A stretch of 64,000 bases of DNA from Sphaerisporangium sp040683095 (GCF_040683095.1 NZ_JBFBCI010000013.1:62001-126000); one strand, 5' to 3'; shown: positions 34,581 through 45,624, counted from the first letter of the stretch. Numbers and translations: made by a program. The notes: generated by a model not told the origin, from the sequence alone.

Positions 34581-37463
34581 TCACTTTTGTGATCCGCCTA
34601 GCCGTCGCGGGCCCCCGTCCACCACAAACCCCAGCTGCTTGTCATATCGGACGCTGTATTCGCCGAGGCTTCGAACGTCCAACTCGTCCACGACCAGCGC
34701 GCGCGTGCGCTTGAGCCAGGGGTGATCTCGCCAGCCGTCCAGCGGTGCGAGCTCGTCTTCGGCCGGTTTGGTGAGCGTAGGAGGCAGCCGGACGGTGGCG
34801 CCCAGGACCTCCTCCAGCAGGTCGTCCGACCGTGCCTCGCCGTTCACCCCGAGCCACCTGCCGCCCAGCGTCCGGTATCCACGGCCGTCATGGCGTACCA
34901 ACACGACCTCCACGCTGGGATCACCGTCACGTACAACCGCCTGTAGCTTCTCCTCGGTCACGCTGCCGTAGGCCGCTCCGTAATGCAGACCGTCCAGCGT
35001 GGGACTGGCGTGCTCGCCCCGCCGAGTGAGCAGGAAGTGTTCCGCGCTTTTCGCTCGTTCCTGCTGGTCGGCCTGCCACTCGGCGTTGGCCTTGTGCTCA
35101 GCGCCCGCCCAGCGGAGTGGGACGAGCTCATCCGAAGCGGTGTAGACGCGTCGCACCAATCGCGGCACGTCGCCTGGGATGGACCATTGCCCGTCCGCGG
35201 CCTGACAAACGACAGCGGCGGTGCGCAGCAGCAGGTACCGGCCGTAGATCTTCTCGCTGGCCGGAAGGATCCACGGAGGTTGCCCGTCTCTGGGAGCAAA
35301 TCCGGTGATGACGACTTCCGGACAGCTGACGCGTGCAGCCCGGGTGACACCCGTATGGCGATGCGTGCGCCCCAGGCGTTGGAGCAGAAGGTCGATGGTC
35401 GTCAGGTCGGTGACCAGCAGGTCGGCGTCCACGTCGAAGGACTGCTCAGCGAGCTGAGTCGCCACCAGGATCAACCGCCCTGGGCGACCAGGTCCTTCGG
35501 GGGTGGGGGGACCGAGCAGGTTCAGGCACTCCTCGGTCTTCTCAGCTCGGTCCGCCGCGGTCATCCGCCCATGGAGCAGCCGCACCTCATCGCCAAAACG
35601 ACCACGCAGCACCTCGTAGGTGGCCTGGGCGCGCGGGACGGTGTTGCGAATCACCAGTGCGCAGCCCCCATCGGTGAGCCGCTTTGCCAAGAGATCAGCG
35701 ACTTGATCGGCAGCCGCGCGGTCCTGTTCGCCTTCTGTCGCGGACGGCTCTGCCAGAACGGTGACCGAGACTTTCAGGTCGTCGCGCCACTGCCCAACAT
35801 GCCCCACCTCATAGGCGGCCCGGCCATCGGCCAGGCAGGCGGTCGTGATATTGGGATACCCCTGAGGCTTGGGCAGCCCTTGCACGTCGAACTCCTCTTG
35901 AGAGGAGGCCCCGGCAAGGTAGGCGGCAACCAGCTCCTGGCGCTGCGCCGGGGGCAATGTGGCCGACAGCAGAATCACGGGCACCTGGGCCTGGCCCAGC
36001 CAGCGCAGGCCCTCCTTGAGGAACTGCGACATATAGACATCCGCCGCATGCACCTCATCCAGGATCACCACCTTGCCCATGAGCCCGGCGGCGCGCAGCA
36101 TCACATGCTTGGTGCGGGTGGCCGCATACAGAAGCTGATCGATGGTGCCGACCACGAACGGACTCAACAGCCCGCGCATCCGGCCAAGGAACCAGGCGGC
36201 CGGCGCTTTGCGTTCCGGCTCGTCATCCTCACAAAGGGACCATTCGGCCATGCCGAACTCGTCCTCACCGACACTGTCGAAGTGGGAATCTGGCTCGCCC
36301 TCGGCTTCGCCCAAGAGCGCGCGCCACTCCTTGTTGAATCTCCGTTTGCCGTGCAACAAGGCCACCTGATCGGCCAAGTCGGTATCGATGCCGGCGAGCC
36401 AGGCACGTACCTGGCTGAACATCGGGTCGCTGGTCGCCTGCGTTGGCATCCCGACGTACACGCCATCCGCCCCGAACCGGGCCGCAAGGACTTCCGCTCC
36501 AAGGAACGCCGCTTTGGTCTTGCCCTCCCCCATCGGTGCTTCCACGATCATCAGGCCCGGCCCAGGCATCCGCCGAGCCGCCTGCATGACCAGTTCCTGC
36601 GAGGTGCGCGCCGCATGCCCGAACCGCTGCTGAAAGGCCTCCGAAGACGGGAGCTCTAATGCTCCCCATCCTCCTCTGAGTCCCAGCGCCTCCCATGCCG
36701 CGACCGCACGCACCCTGGCCTGCTGAAGACTCACGCGACCGAGATCGTCAATGCCTTTGAAGTGACGCTCATCGCTGGCGACCCAGTCGGCCATGACCAC
36801 AAAGCCGCTGAGCTGAAGCTGGACCGCCCGGCTGGGAAGCTTCTTCGGCTCAACGTCTGCGAGGTGCGCATACCCCAGCAGGCGAGTGAAGGCCTCGACG
36901 ATCGCGTGCTGAGCCCTGGCCCACCCCGGCCCCTTGCCCTGCGGCTCTCCGCGCGCTGTCAGACGTCCGGCGAACACCCCCACGGACGGAAACGACCCAT
37001 GATGCCCCGCCACCAAAGGCCACACCCACGCGATCTGCTCAGCACCCCAACCGGCCCCGCGCAGGACGGTGCGAAGGATCATGCCTCCGGCCTTGTCATG
37101 CCGCCATGGATTGCGCTTCACCGCGTGGTCGTTCCACGTCAGCCCGGCCCTCCGCACCGCCGCGGCGCCCTCATCGTCCACGCATTGAAACGCAGGTGTC
37201 GCCTTGCCACAGTCGTGCACCCCGCACAGCCACGCGAAGAACAGCCGCCCACTACCTCCCGAGATCTCATCCAACCGCTCCTTCGTCGACGGAGCCAGAT
37301 AGGAATCCCAGATCTGCTCCGCAACCGCTGCAGTGTCCAGCAAATGCGACAAAAGAAGATTAGTCGTACCACCCGCCTTCTTTCCCGATTTACCCCACAA
37401 CACCCCTAGATGTCGGATAACATCCGAATCGTAGCCGAAATCATCACGCCAATCGGCCGACAT
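34581..37463 (-). CDS. cas3: CRISPR-associated helicase-nuclease Cas3 (type I-E)
   Basis: A 960-residue protein with an N-terminal HD nuclease and an SF2 helicase. HD residues appear in LLSHLLDTAAVAEQIW (His), WLCGVHDCGKATPAFQ (HD) and LVAGHHGSFPS. The helicase has Walker A EAPMGEGKTKAAF, motif II ILDEVHAAD (DEVH), SAT in ILLSATLPPAQRQE and motif VI LQRLGRTHRH. It degrades the strand displaced by Cascade. The ATG at 37463 (MSADWRDDFGYDSDV) fits the family; the frame continues open into the array 3 leader to 37610. It diverges from array 3. Confidence 0.96.
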   Translation of the reverse strand: MSADWRDDFGYDSDVIRHLGVLWGKSGKKAGGTTNLLLSHLLDTAAVAEQIWDSYLAPSTKERLDEISGGSGRLFFAWLCGVHDCGKATPAFQCVDDEGAAAVRRAGLTWNDHAVKRNPWRHDKAGGMILRTVLRGAGWGAEQIAWVWPLVAGHHGSFPSVGVFAGRLTARGEPQGKGPGWARAQHAIVEAFTRLLGYAHLADVEPKKLPSRAVQLQLSGFVVMADWVASDERHFKGIDDLGRVSLQQARVRAVAAWEALGLRGGWGALELPSSEAFQQRFGHAARTSQELVMQAARRMPGPGLMIVEAPMGEGKTKAAFLGAEVLAARFGADGVYVGMPTQATSDPMFSQVRAWLAGIDTDLADQVALLHGKRRFNKEWRALLGEAEGEPDSHFDSVGEDEFGMAEWSLCEDDEPERKAPAAWFLGRMRGLLSPFVVGTIDQLLYAATRTKHVMLRAAGLMGKVVILDEVHAADVYMSQFLKEGLRWLGQAQVPVILLSATLPPAQRQELVAAYLAGASSQEEFDVQGLPKPQGYPNITTACLADGRAAYEVGHVGQWRDDLKVSVTVLAEPSATEGEQDRAAADQVADLLAKRLTDGGCALVIRNTVPRAQATYEVLRGRFGDEVRLLHGRMTAADRAEKTEECLNLLGPPTPEGPGRPGRLILVATQLAEQSFDVDADLLVTDLTTIDLLLQRLGRTHRHTGVTRAARVSCPEVVITGFAPRDGQPPWILPASEKIYGRYLLLRTAAVVCQAADGQWSIPGDVPRLVRRVYTASDELVPLRWAGAEHKANAEWQADQQERAKSAEHFLLTRRGEHASPTLDGLHYGAAYGSVTEEKLQAVVRDGDPSVEVVLVRHDGRGYRTLGGRWLGVNGEARSDDLLEEVLGATVRLPPTLTKPAEDELAPLDGWRDHPWLKRTRALVVDELDVRSLGEYSVRYDKQLGFVVDGGPRRLGGSQK

Positions 37464-37658
37464 GCACACCTCCGATCTCGGATGCGGAGCGTATAGAAGC
37501 CCACCGACAAAACCCCGTGCCCGACGCCAGTACGGTGAAGGCGTAGGCTCGCCAGCATGCGAGTCATCAACTGGCACCTGCTCAGAGCGAGGCCCCAGCC
37601 CACAATGCAACTGAAGTATTTCGCCGCCTTCCGCTAGTAAAGCCCCAGCTCAGCAAGT
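37464..37658. promoter_or_regulatory. Shared region: array 3 leader and cas3 upstream sequence
   Basis: 195 bp between the cas3 start and the first array 3 repeat. The repeat orientation places the array 3 leader here, so the crRNA and cas3 promoters must be back-to-back. The end nearest the array is relatively AT-rich (CAATGCAACTGAAGTATTTC at about 37600). It shows no similarity by eye to the sequence flanking arrays 1 and 2. Confidence 0.6.
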
Positions 37659-38846
37659 GTCGGCCCCGCGCCCGCGGGGATGGTCCCCTGGCGTCCGGCG
37701 CGCAGACGGTGAAACTCCCGTCGGCCCCGCGCCCGCGGGGATGGTCCCGGCCCGGCCACCAGATCCACCAGCGGCCCGGCGTCGGCCCCGCGCCCGCGGG
37801 GATGGTCCCCCGGGGTTGGGCGTCGCGGGGATCGTGCGGAGGTCGGCCCCGCGCCCGCGGGGATGGTCCGTCGTTTCACCTCAGCGCGCCAGGGCCTCGC
37901 CGGTCGGCCCCGCGCCCGCGGGGATGGTCCCGCCGTCGCCGGGGGCAGCGGGCCGTACCCCCCGTCGGCCCCGCGCCCGCGGGGATGGTCCCACGCTCAT
38001 GCGCGAGCTGATCGGATCCCCTGAGTCGGCCCCGCGCCCGCGGGGATGGTCCGACTCTCATGCAGCGGTACAACGAGCCGCCTCGGTCGGCCCCGCGCCC
38101 GCGGGGATGGTCCCTCCGGCCACTCCGAGCATGGATGAGAACGCGTGTCGGCCCCGCGCCCGCGGGGATGGTCCCCCCGGGGGACGCCCCCCGGGGTTCT
38201 CTTTGTGGTCGGCCCCGCGCCCGCGGGGATGGTCCGGTGACGGTCGCGTTCGGATGCCGAGGGGGGCGGTCGGCCCCGCGCCCGCGGGGATGGTCCGACG
38301 TGCGGGGCGCGCATCCCGATCGCGGTGATGTCGGCCCCGCGCCCGCGGGGATGGTCCTGTCCGCGATGTCCTTGCTGAAGTTCAGGGCCGGTCGGCCCCG
38401 CGCCCGCGGGGATGGTCCCTGTGGGGCGTCATCGGCGACCTGCTGTGGGACCGTCGGCCCCGCGCCCGCGGGGATGGTCCTGCTCGTCGCCGCCCTTGAG
38501 TACGACGCGGATCGTCGGCCCCGCGCCCGCGGGGATGGTCCGCAGGTCGGCGGCCGCACCCCGAAGGTCGGCGGGTCGGCCCCGCGCCCGCGGGGATGGT
38601 CCCCGCGGTCACCTCCGGGGCTGGCAACGGCGGCCGTCGGCCCCGCGCCCGCGGGGATGGTCCGAGGCGGGAGGTGGTGGGCGGTGCCGCCGAGAAGTCG
38701 GCCCCGCGCCCGCGGGGATGGTCCTCTCGGCCGTGTTCCCTGGCAAATGCGCCGTCAGTCGGCCCCGCGCCCGCGGGGATGGTCCCACCAGCGCCACCGT
38801 GGTCTATGGTGCGGGGTTGTCGGCCCCGCGCCCGCGGGGATGGTCC
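37659..38846 (+). CRISPR. CRISPR array 3, type I-E variant repeat, 20 repeats and 19 spacers
   Basis: Twenty 28-nt repeats (GTCGGCCCCGCGCCCGCGGG then GATGGTCC) run from 37659 to 38819. I saw no difference between copies. The period is 61 bp, except 62 at two intervals. The repeat differs from arrays 1/2 (in the same orientation) at two positions: G for C at base 5, and GATGGTCC for GATGTTCC. crRNA orientation is plus, with the leader on the left beside cas3. The lack of repeat decay suggests recent activity. No spacer matched the window by eye. Confidence 0.97.
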
Positions 38847-38926
38847 TTCAGCCTCGATAAGGTGGACCCTGCGAGCGGGACAGTAGATCTGTGCCGCTCG
38901 ACCTCACATGACCTAGGCTCGGTCCC

Positions 38927-40315
<1,389 letters not shown>

Positions 40316-40378
40316 GCCATTCCGCATCCCTGGTCACGGAGCTTCGGAGACCGGCGCGTGAGAGAAAGATCCGGGAGG

Positions 40379-40777
40379 TCAGAGCGCCATCGCGTCAACG
40401 CCAGGGAGATCATCGAAGCGTGCCTTGGCGTCACGACTCACGACGGTACGTCCGCTCTCCAGGGCGTGCGCCGCGATGATGAGGTCGTGCGGACCGCGTG
40501 GCCTGCCGTTCCGGCGCACATATGCGATCAGGCGGGCGTGATGGGCCGCGGTGACCGTCGTGTAGTCGAGCACGTCAACAGCGGACGTGATCGCGGCCAG
40601 AGCACGAGAACGCTGAGCGGCACGTTCCACCGAGTCGGCGAGCTCGATGCCCACCCGGTATTCGGCGACGGTCACCGCCGCGATCGCGAGGTCATCGGCG
40701 TCCAGGGCACTGCGATCTATGGAACCGCGCTCATAAGCGATCAGGACGTTCGTGTCCAGAATCAGGCGTCGGCCCAT
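40379..40777 (-). CDS. vapC: PIN-domain toxin (VapC family)
   Basis: A 132-residue PIN ribonuclease. The acidic metal ligands are in LILDTNVLIAYERG (first Asp), VTVAEYRVGIE (Glu) and RGPHDLIIAAHAL (Asp), with a final acidic position near SRDAKARFDDLPG. VapC toxins cleave tRNA or rRNA. It overlaps its antitoxin by 16 bases, and the antitoxin comes first. The pair sits tail to tail with cysS and is followed upstream by a broken cysS copy. Confidence 0.93.
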   Translation of the reverse strand: MGRRLILDTNVLIAYERGSIDRSALDADDLAIAAVTVAEYRVGIELADSVERAAQRSRALAAITSAVDVLDYTTVTAAHHARLIAYVRRNGRPRGPHDLIIAAHALESGRTVVSRDAKARFDDLPGVDAMAL

Positions 40778-41019
40778 GGGTCGCCCTCCTCGCCATGGAG
40801 CAGGGTCAGGGCGCTGGTGATGTCCTCCTCGAAGCCGTCATCCGGGGGCGGGATGTCGGCCAATGCCGCGCGGAGATCAGCTCCGGTACGCCGGCGGGCG
40901 GGTCTGATCTCCGCGACCGGGTGGTTTCCGCGCGTGATGGTGACCGTCTCACCACGCTCGATTGCATCCAGCAAATCGGAGAACCGTCGCGACGCCTCAG
41001 TGGCGGTCATGGTTCGCAT
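40762..41019 (-). CDS. Antitoxin of the VapC pair (Phd/YefM-type N-terminus)
   Basis: An 85-residue protein. TATEASRRFSDLLDAIERGE then VTITRGNHPVAEIRPARR is the Phd/YefM DNA-binding fold. The acidic C-terminus (PPPDDGFEEDITSALTLLHG) would wrap the toxin. ATG at 41019 or 41010 could start it. A perfect palindrome 11 bp upstream is the probable autoregulatory operator. Confidence 0.92.
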   Translation of the reverse strand: MRTMTATEASRRFSDLLDAIERGETVTITRGNHPVAEIRPARRRTGADLRAALADIPPPDDGFEEDITSALTLLHGEEGDPWADA

Positions 41020-41030
41020 GCTCCAAGCCT

Positions 41031-41045
41031 ATCTGATTATCAGAT
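41031..41045. promoter_or_regulatory. Palindromic operator of the vapC/antitoxin operon
   Basis: ATCTGAT-T-ATCAGAT, a perfect 7-bp inverted repeat, is AT-rich against a GC-rich background and directly precedes the antitoxin start. Antitoxin dimers of this family bind such sites to repress their own operon. Confidence 0.75.
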
Positions 41046-41107
41046 TCCGAGCGCGGGTTCCCCGGTCAGCGGACGCGTGGCGTCCGGATCGTCGCGAAGG
41101 CTCACCG

Positions 41108-41391
41108 ACGAAATTTCGGGAAATCGGCTGGACGCGCTGAAGCCCGCCCACCGCCTGGAGGCCGTCGACCCGCGCAAGCGCTTCCACGCCGACTGGGCCT
41201 CGACCTGTCGATCGACATCGGCAAGCCGCGGGTCGCGCCCGTCCTGCCGCCCGGCGCGGCGGAGCTGCTGGAAGCCCGCGCCCAGGCCCGCGAGGCCAAG
41301 GACTGGCCGGCCTCCGACCGCCTCCGCGACGAACTGGCCGCCCTCGGCGTGAAGGGTCACCGACACCCCCGAGGGGCAGACCTGGAGCTGA
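41108..41391 (+). pseudogene. Internally deleted second copy of cysS
   Basis: 41108-41199 repeats 39425-39516 of cysS (GAAATTTCGGGAAATCGGCT onwards) with two substitutions. From 41200 the sequence jumps to the equivalent of about 40122 and continues to the end of the gene with few changes. About 600 bp are missing. Near the end an extra G (GTGAAGGGTCACC versus GTGAAGGTCACC) shifts the frame. The fragment lacks the nucleotide-binding and KMSKS parts and cannot be functional. It flanks the toxin-antitoxin pair on the side opposite intact cysS. Confidence 0.93.
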
Positions 41392-41556
41392 GGGCGCACA
41401 TCCGATCGGGCGCCGCGTCGTTCATAGGACGAAAAAGCGGGTGGCGCGTTATTGATCGGAAACGTAACCGGTGTTCGCATTCCGTTTTCCGATGATCCGA
41501 TTATCGCGCCATCCGGATGGATCACTTTGATTTCTCCGCGCCGGTGAGATGGAAAC

Positions 41557-41582
41557 GGGGCCGGTGCTGCGGCACCGGCCCC
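41557..41582. terminator. Hairpin terminator after the secreted protease gene
   Basis: GGGGCCGGTGC (41557-41567) pairs with GCACCGGCCCC (41572-41582) around a four-base loop. It lies 68 bp past the protease stop on the minus strand, with no U-tract. The remaining bases from 41392 to 41649 show nothing else. Confidence 0.8.
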
Positions 41583-41649
41583 TACTGATTTCCCGAATCC
41601 GATCGGGACGACGACCGCCGTGGGAGACCTCGTCCGATCAGCCGGGTCG

Positions 41650-42924
41650 TCAGCCCAAGATGACGGAGATTCCGGGGAACGCGGTGGTGGCGTTGGCCCA
41701 CGGCGCGTAGTACATCCGCCAGGCGCAGGTGCGGCCACTGGTGACGTAGCCGGTGCAGGGCACGGCGGTCGAAGTGTCGATGGCGGTGTTGACGCCCGCC
41801 GCGTACACCTGGCTGGTGTTGGCGGAGTTGACGACCTGCACCGCGCCGCCGCTGTCACCCTGGCCGACCGCGTTGGTGCGCGCGGAGTGCTCGGCCCGGA
41901 CGGTGTTGAAGATCAGGTAGCCCACGTTGATCGTGACGCCGACCTGCTGCACCTGGACGCTGCAGTTGGTGCCCGAGTACGCGCCGGAGGTGCACACCCA
42001 GAGGCCGACGTAGGAGCTGGAGGTGCCGATCACGGGGTTGCTGAACTCCGGCGAGGTGGAGCCCGCGTTGTTGTTGAAGACGCGGCCGCCGGCAGAGGTG
42101 CCGATCAGCGCGACGTCGTAGGAGTTGTTGTCGCCCGAGACCGGGCCGATGACCTCGCCCGTCGGGTCGGTCGCGGTCTGGCCGATGTCGCCGCAGTGGC
42201 CCGCGGTCAGGATGCGGGTGGTCCCGCCGTAGACGACGCCGAAGCCGGTCGAGCAGCCGCCGCCGGTGTTGGCGTTTCGCCAGGCCGCGCCGCCCCACCA
42301 GGGCGGGGAGTCGTCCCAGCGGGACGCCAGCGCGGGCTTGACGCCGGTCTCGACGGTGACCGCCACCGTCGCGTCGGCGACCGCCGAGCGGGTCAGGCCC
42401 GCGTCGGCGCCCGAGACGGTGAGCCCGGAGCCGTCGGCGTTCGGCGCGATCGAGGTGATCGCGTTCCCGGCCTTGTGGGTCAGGCGGGACATCTCCCGCT
42501 CCAGCTCACGGGCCGAGTACGCCGCGGGAAGGACGCTGACGGCGACGTCCTTGCGCAGCTCGCCGACCAGGTCGCCGATGCGGTCGGGGGTGTTCCCCTT
42601 CCAGTAGACGCGCAACTCGTGGTTCTCCGGAGCGGCGATGATGCCGGCGTACCCGGCGCCGCCCTGCGTCTTGGCGGCGGTGGTGATCCGGTCGGCGGCC
42701 TTGACCAGCTTCTCCTGGGTGGCCAGGAGGTCCGTCCAGGACGCGAAGCCGCCAGGGACCTTGCCGGTCTGCTGGACGGCCTGGGTCGTGGTGTCCTTGA
42801 CGGGGGTGGGGGCCGCGTTCGCCTGGGCGGCGCCCATGCCGATCGTGACGAGGGCGACTCCTAGTGCGACCGCCAGACGGCGGGTGGAACGTGGTGCTCT
42901 TTGGGGGCTCGGGGGGGTTTTCAC
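41650..42924 (-). CDS. Secreted S1-family serine protease (alpha-lytic/streptogrisin type)
   Basis: A 424-residue preproprotein. The GTG start has GAGGAG upstream. A Sec signal peptide (RLAVALGVALVTIGMGAAQA) is followed by a propeptide of about 165 residues and a mature protease from about residue 205. His is in ILTAGHCGDIG, Asp in GDNNSYDVALIG and Ser in GQGDSGGAVQVV. Cysteine pairs are placed as in streptogrisins. The propeptide acts as a folding chaperone in this family and is then cleaved. It is a single gene with its own terminator. Confidence 0.93.
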   Translation of the reverse strand: MKTPPSPQRAPRSTRRLAVALGVALVTIGMGAAQANAAPTPVKDTTTQAVQQTGKVPGGFASWTDLLATQEKLVKAADRITTAAKTQGGAGYAGIIAAPENHELRVYWKGNTPDRIGDLVGELRKDVAVSVLPAAYSARELEREMSRLTHKAGNAITSIAPNADGSGLTVSGADAGLTRSAVADATVAVTVETGVKPALASRWDDSPPWWGGAAWRNANTGGGCSTGFGVVYGGTTRILTAGHCGDIGQTATDPTGEVIGPVSGDNNSYDVALIGTSAGGRVFNNNAGSTSPEFSNPVIGTSSSYVGLWVCTSGAYSGTNCSVQVQQVGVTINVGYLIFNTVRAEHSARTNAVGQGDSGGAVQVVNSANTSQVYAAGVNTAIDTSTAVPCTGYVTSGRTCAWRMYYAPWANATTAFPGISVILG

Positions 42925-43399
42925 CTGAATACTCCTCTGCGCCTTTACTGCGGTGATACATCCGATATTCCATGCATTTAACGGATAATCAACGCCTTGA
43001 CTGCGCTTGAGGAAACTGGTAAAGCCCCATAGTTGCCGTCCGCATGCGGGGATTCCGGCTTCGCGAATACGGCGGCGAGATCGCGGATATCAGCCGCCCA
43101 CCAGGGGACGCGATTCATCCCGCACCGGAATCGCTAAAAAGGACCGGACCTGAGCGATGTCCACTTCCGGACATGATGATCCGCGGGCCGAATAAGATCG
43201 CTATAACCGATCGCATATCGGTGCGGAGCGTATGGCCACCGTATTCGATCTCGTGTACGCGATCCGATATTCCACCGGCCGTCACGGCCGGGGTGCGCGG
43301 AGAACGAGACGAGGACTCAACGCGGACGCGCGTGCGTGGACGCGACGCGGCTCGCGTCCGGGGGACGCGAGCCGCGTGAAAGGGGACGGCGGAGGGCCG
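42925..43399. other. Intergenic region between the protease and MBL genes, with a strong terminator
   Basis: 475 bp without a supported gene. The part near the protease start (42950-43020) is AT-rich and should hold its promoter. At 43345-43377 ACGCGGCTCGCGTCC pairs perfectly with GGACGCGAGCCGCGT (15 bp, three-base loop), a terminator for the MBL-fold gene that ends at 43400. Confidence 0.75.
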
Positions 43400-44374
43400 T
43401 CAGCCGGTGAGGGTGCGGGTTTCGCCTATGGCAAGGTCCCACAGGTCGGCGCGGTCGTGGCCGGAGGCGATCCAGGCCGCGCGGGCCTCCTGGACGGGGG
43501 CCATGAGGGGCTCGCGCGACAGCACGAACGTCCCCCAGTGCATGGTCGCCATGCGCTGCGCGCCGACGTCCGCGCAGGCCTGTACGGCCTCGGCCGGGTC
43601 GACGTGCGAGACGTGCATGAACCAGCGCGGCTCGTACGCGCCGACGGGCATGAGCGCCACGTCGATGCCCGGGTACCGCCTGCCGATGAGCTTGAACCGG
43701 TCGCCGTAGGCGGTGTCCCCGGCGAAGTAGATCCGCTGGTCCCGCGACGTCAGCACCCAGCCGCCCCACAGCGTCCTGCACGTGTCGAACAGCGTCCTGC
43801 GGCTCCAGTGGTGGGCGGGCACGAAGTCGAAGGTCACCTCGCCGATGCGGGCGCTCTCCCACCAGTCGAGCTCGGTGACGTTGGTGAACCCCTTCTTGGC
43901 GAACCAGCCGCCGAGGTTGGCGGGGACGAACATGGGAGTGCGCTTCGGCAGGCGGCGCAGGGTCGGGGCGTCAAGATGGTCGTAGTGGTTGTGGCTGATC
44001 ACGACGGCGTCCACGGGCGGCAGGTCGCTCCACGCCACGCCGGGCGGGGTCAGCCGCTGCCGCACCCCCGGGATCTTGCGCGACCACACCGGGTCGGTCA
44101 GCACCGTCAGGCCGCCGATGCGCAGCACGTAGGTCGCGTGGCCCACCCACGTCACCCCGGCCTCCTTGGGGCCCACGGGCGGCAGCCCGGCGCGCAGCAC
44201 GGGAATCTGGTCCGCGTCCCCGGTGTCGGCGCGGAACCCGCCGTACCAGGCGACGCTCACGATCTCGCGGAAGTCAGGCAACGGGCAGGTCAGGCGGTCC
44301 TTGAAGCTGGAGGGCCAGGTCCGCCGACGGGGCGGGGTGGCCGGGGTGATCTCAGGGCTGACGGTTTGCGACAT
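43400..44374 (-). CDS. MBL-fold metal-dependent hydrolase (UlaG / NAPE-PLD-like)
   Basis: A 324-residue metallo-beta-lactamase-fold enzyme. The metal motif HxHxDH is VVISHNHYDHLDAPTL. Further ligands are in FVPAHHWSRR, IYFAGDTAYGDRF and MATMHWGTFV, the last typical of the NAPE-PLD/UlaG group. The ATG at 44374 (MSQTVSPEITP) has a near-perfect AGGAGGG seven bases upstream; the frame extends to 44437. A phosphodiester or lactone substrate is likely by family; the physiological one is unknown. Confidence 0.88.
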   Translation of the reverse strand: MSQTVSPEITPATPPRRRTWPSSFKDRLTCPLPDFREIVSVAWYGGFRADTGDADQIPVLRAGLPPVGPKEAGVTWVGHATYVLRIGGLTVLTDPVWSRKIPGVRQRLTPPGVAWSDLPPVDAVVISHNHYDHLDAPTLRRLPKRTPMFVPANLGGWFAKKGFTNVTELDWWESARIGEVTFDFVPAHHWSRRTLFDTCRTLWGGWVLTSRDQRIYFAGDTAYGDRFKLIGRRYPGIDVALMPVGAYEPRWFMHVSHVDPAEAVQACADVGAQRMATMHWGTFVLSREPLMAPVQEARAAWIASGHDRADLWDLAIGETRTLTG

Positions 44375-44647
44375 TCGACCCTCCTGTTCATCGCCGAGTG
44401 GGAGGTGCGCTCGATCCACAACGAGATCTTTAACCACTCTGACGCGATGATCCCCCTTGGGCGAGATTCATGCCTCAGTCCCGCGGGGTATCGTCACGTC
44501 CTCCCAGATGCGTAGCCGGGTGGCCTCGGATGCCGGGCCCTGCGCCGTCGTCGCCTCCGTTCCGGGCCGCTCGACGCTCCAGCCCGCAAGCGTCCATCGT
44601 GAGCGGCTCCACTCTCCATATCGGGGCCCGCATGCTGGGGCCCCTAT

Positions 44648-45070
44648 TCAAGGGTTCCCTCTGCGCCAGCGCGAGGACCCTCGCGGGTAGCCTCCCTCCT
44701 CCAGATCGGCAAGGCGTTCGAACGGGTTCCACGACGCCGGGTGCCCGCACAGGGCGAACGAGACGGCCACGGCGAGGAGGTACAGCGGCAGCAGGGGCAG
44801 GCCCGCGCAGAAGGCGTACTGGGTCGCGTGCCGGGCCTCGTGCCGCAGGAGCGGGCCGGTCAGGTACCCCTCGCCGTGGGCCGTGAGGATGACGTTCCCC
44901 ACCGTGAAGGCCCCGGCGACGGGGAAGGGGATGCGGTAGCCGTGGGCGTACAGCAGGCCGTGCTCGCCGCGGCGCACGCCGGCCCGGCCGGCCAGCGCGA
45001 TCAGCAACCCCAGCGGCGTGGACAGGTTGGCCCAGTTGAGCACCTGCCTGGCCCTGTGACGTGCCCGCAT
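44648..45070 (-). CDS. Putative membrane-associated HExxH protein
   Basis: A 140-residue protein of a conserved actinobacterial family without a name known to me. RHEARHATQYAFC contains the HExxH zinc-peptidase motif (HEARH), just before a membrane segment (LPLLPLYLLAVAVSFALC). An earlier hydrophobic stretch is near residues 18-28. FTVGNVILTAHGEGYLTGPL precedes the motif. It may be a small metalloprotease or only a metal-binding protein; no third ligand is evident. The neighbours (MBL enzyme, DUF6113) give no hint. Confidence 0.65.
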   Translation of the reverse strand: MRARHRARQVLNWANLSTPLGLLIALAGRAGVRRGEHGLLYAHGYRIPFPVAGAFTVGNVILTAHGEGYLTGPLLRHEARHATQYAFCAGLPLLPLYLLAVAVSFALCGHPASWNPFERLADLEEGGYPRGSSRWRRGNP

Positions 45071-45145
45071 GTCTCGATTGTCACCCGGGGCCGCGGCGGG
45101 CGGTACCCCTCGCGACCGATGGGACGTCCCACCATTTATGCCTGT

Positions 45146-45613
45146 TTACGCGGACATTTCACCCGAGACATTGACGTGCCCTGTTCTGCCGTACGGCTGA
45201 CGCAGCAGCCACGACCCCGATGAGGGGATGAGCAAGACGGCCGCCACCAGCGCCACGGCCCCGGCCCCCAGGTAGTAGTACCCGGGGACGTTGGCCGCGA
45301 TGATCAGATCGCCCTCGGGCCGCTTCATCGAGAACACCAGCGCGGCGAACATCCACCCCATGCCGGGCACGAAGGCGCCCAGCTTGGAGTTCATCAGCCG
45401 ACCGGCGCCGTACAGCAGGCCGAAGAGCACCAGCGCCAGGACGATCGGGATGGGCGGCACCGTCTCGCCCACGGGCCAGGAGTGCTCCAGGCCCGCCACC
45501 ACCCCGTAGACGACGCCGAACACGAAGAGCAGGCCGTAGACGACGCCCGTCACGAGCGCGGACAGCGCTCCGCCAACCGGCGGCGTCCCGGCCTCGACCT
45601 GCTCTTCCTCCAT
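45146..45613 (-). CDS. DUF6113-type integral membrane protein
   Basis: About 155 residues with four predicted membrane segments (ALVTGVVYGLLFVFGVVYGV; IPIVLALVLFGLLYGAG; FVPGMGWMFAALVFSM; LGAGAVALVAAVLLI). It directly follows mshB by 11 bp, an arrangement seen elsewhere in actinobacteria (Rv1170-Rv1171). The function is unknown. Its start could be 45622 or 45613. Confidence 0.75.
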   Translation of the reverse strand: MEEEQVEAGTPPVGGALSALVTGVVYGLLFVFGVVYGVVAGLEHSWPVGETVPPIPIVLALVLFGLLYGAGRLMNSKLGAFVPGMGWMFAALVFSMKRPEGDLIIAANVPGYYYLGAGAVALVAAVLLIPSSGSWLLRQPYGRTGHVNVSGEMSA

Positions 45614-45624
45614 GGTTCGCAAGG

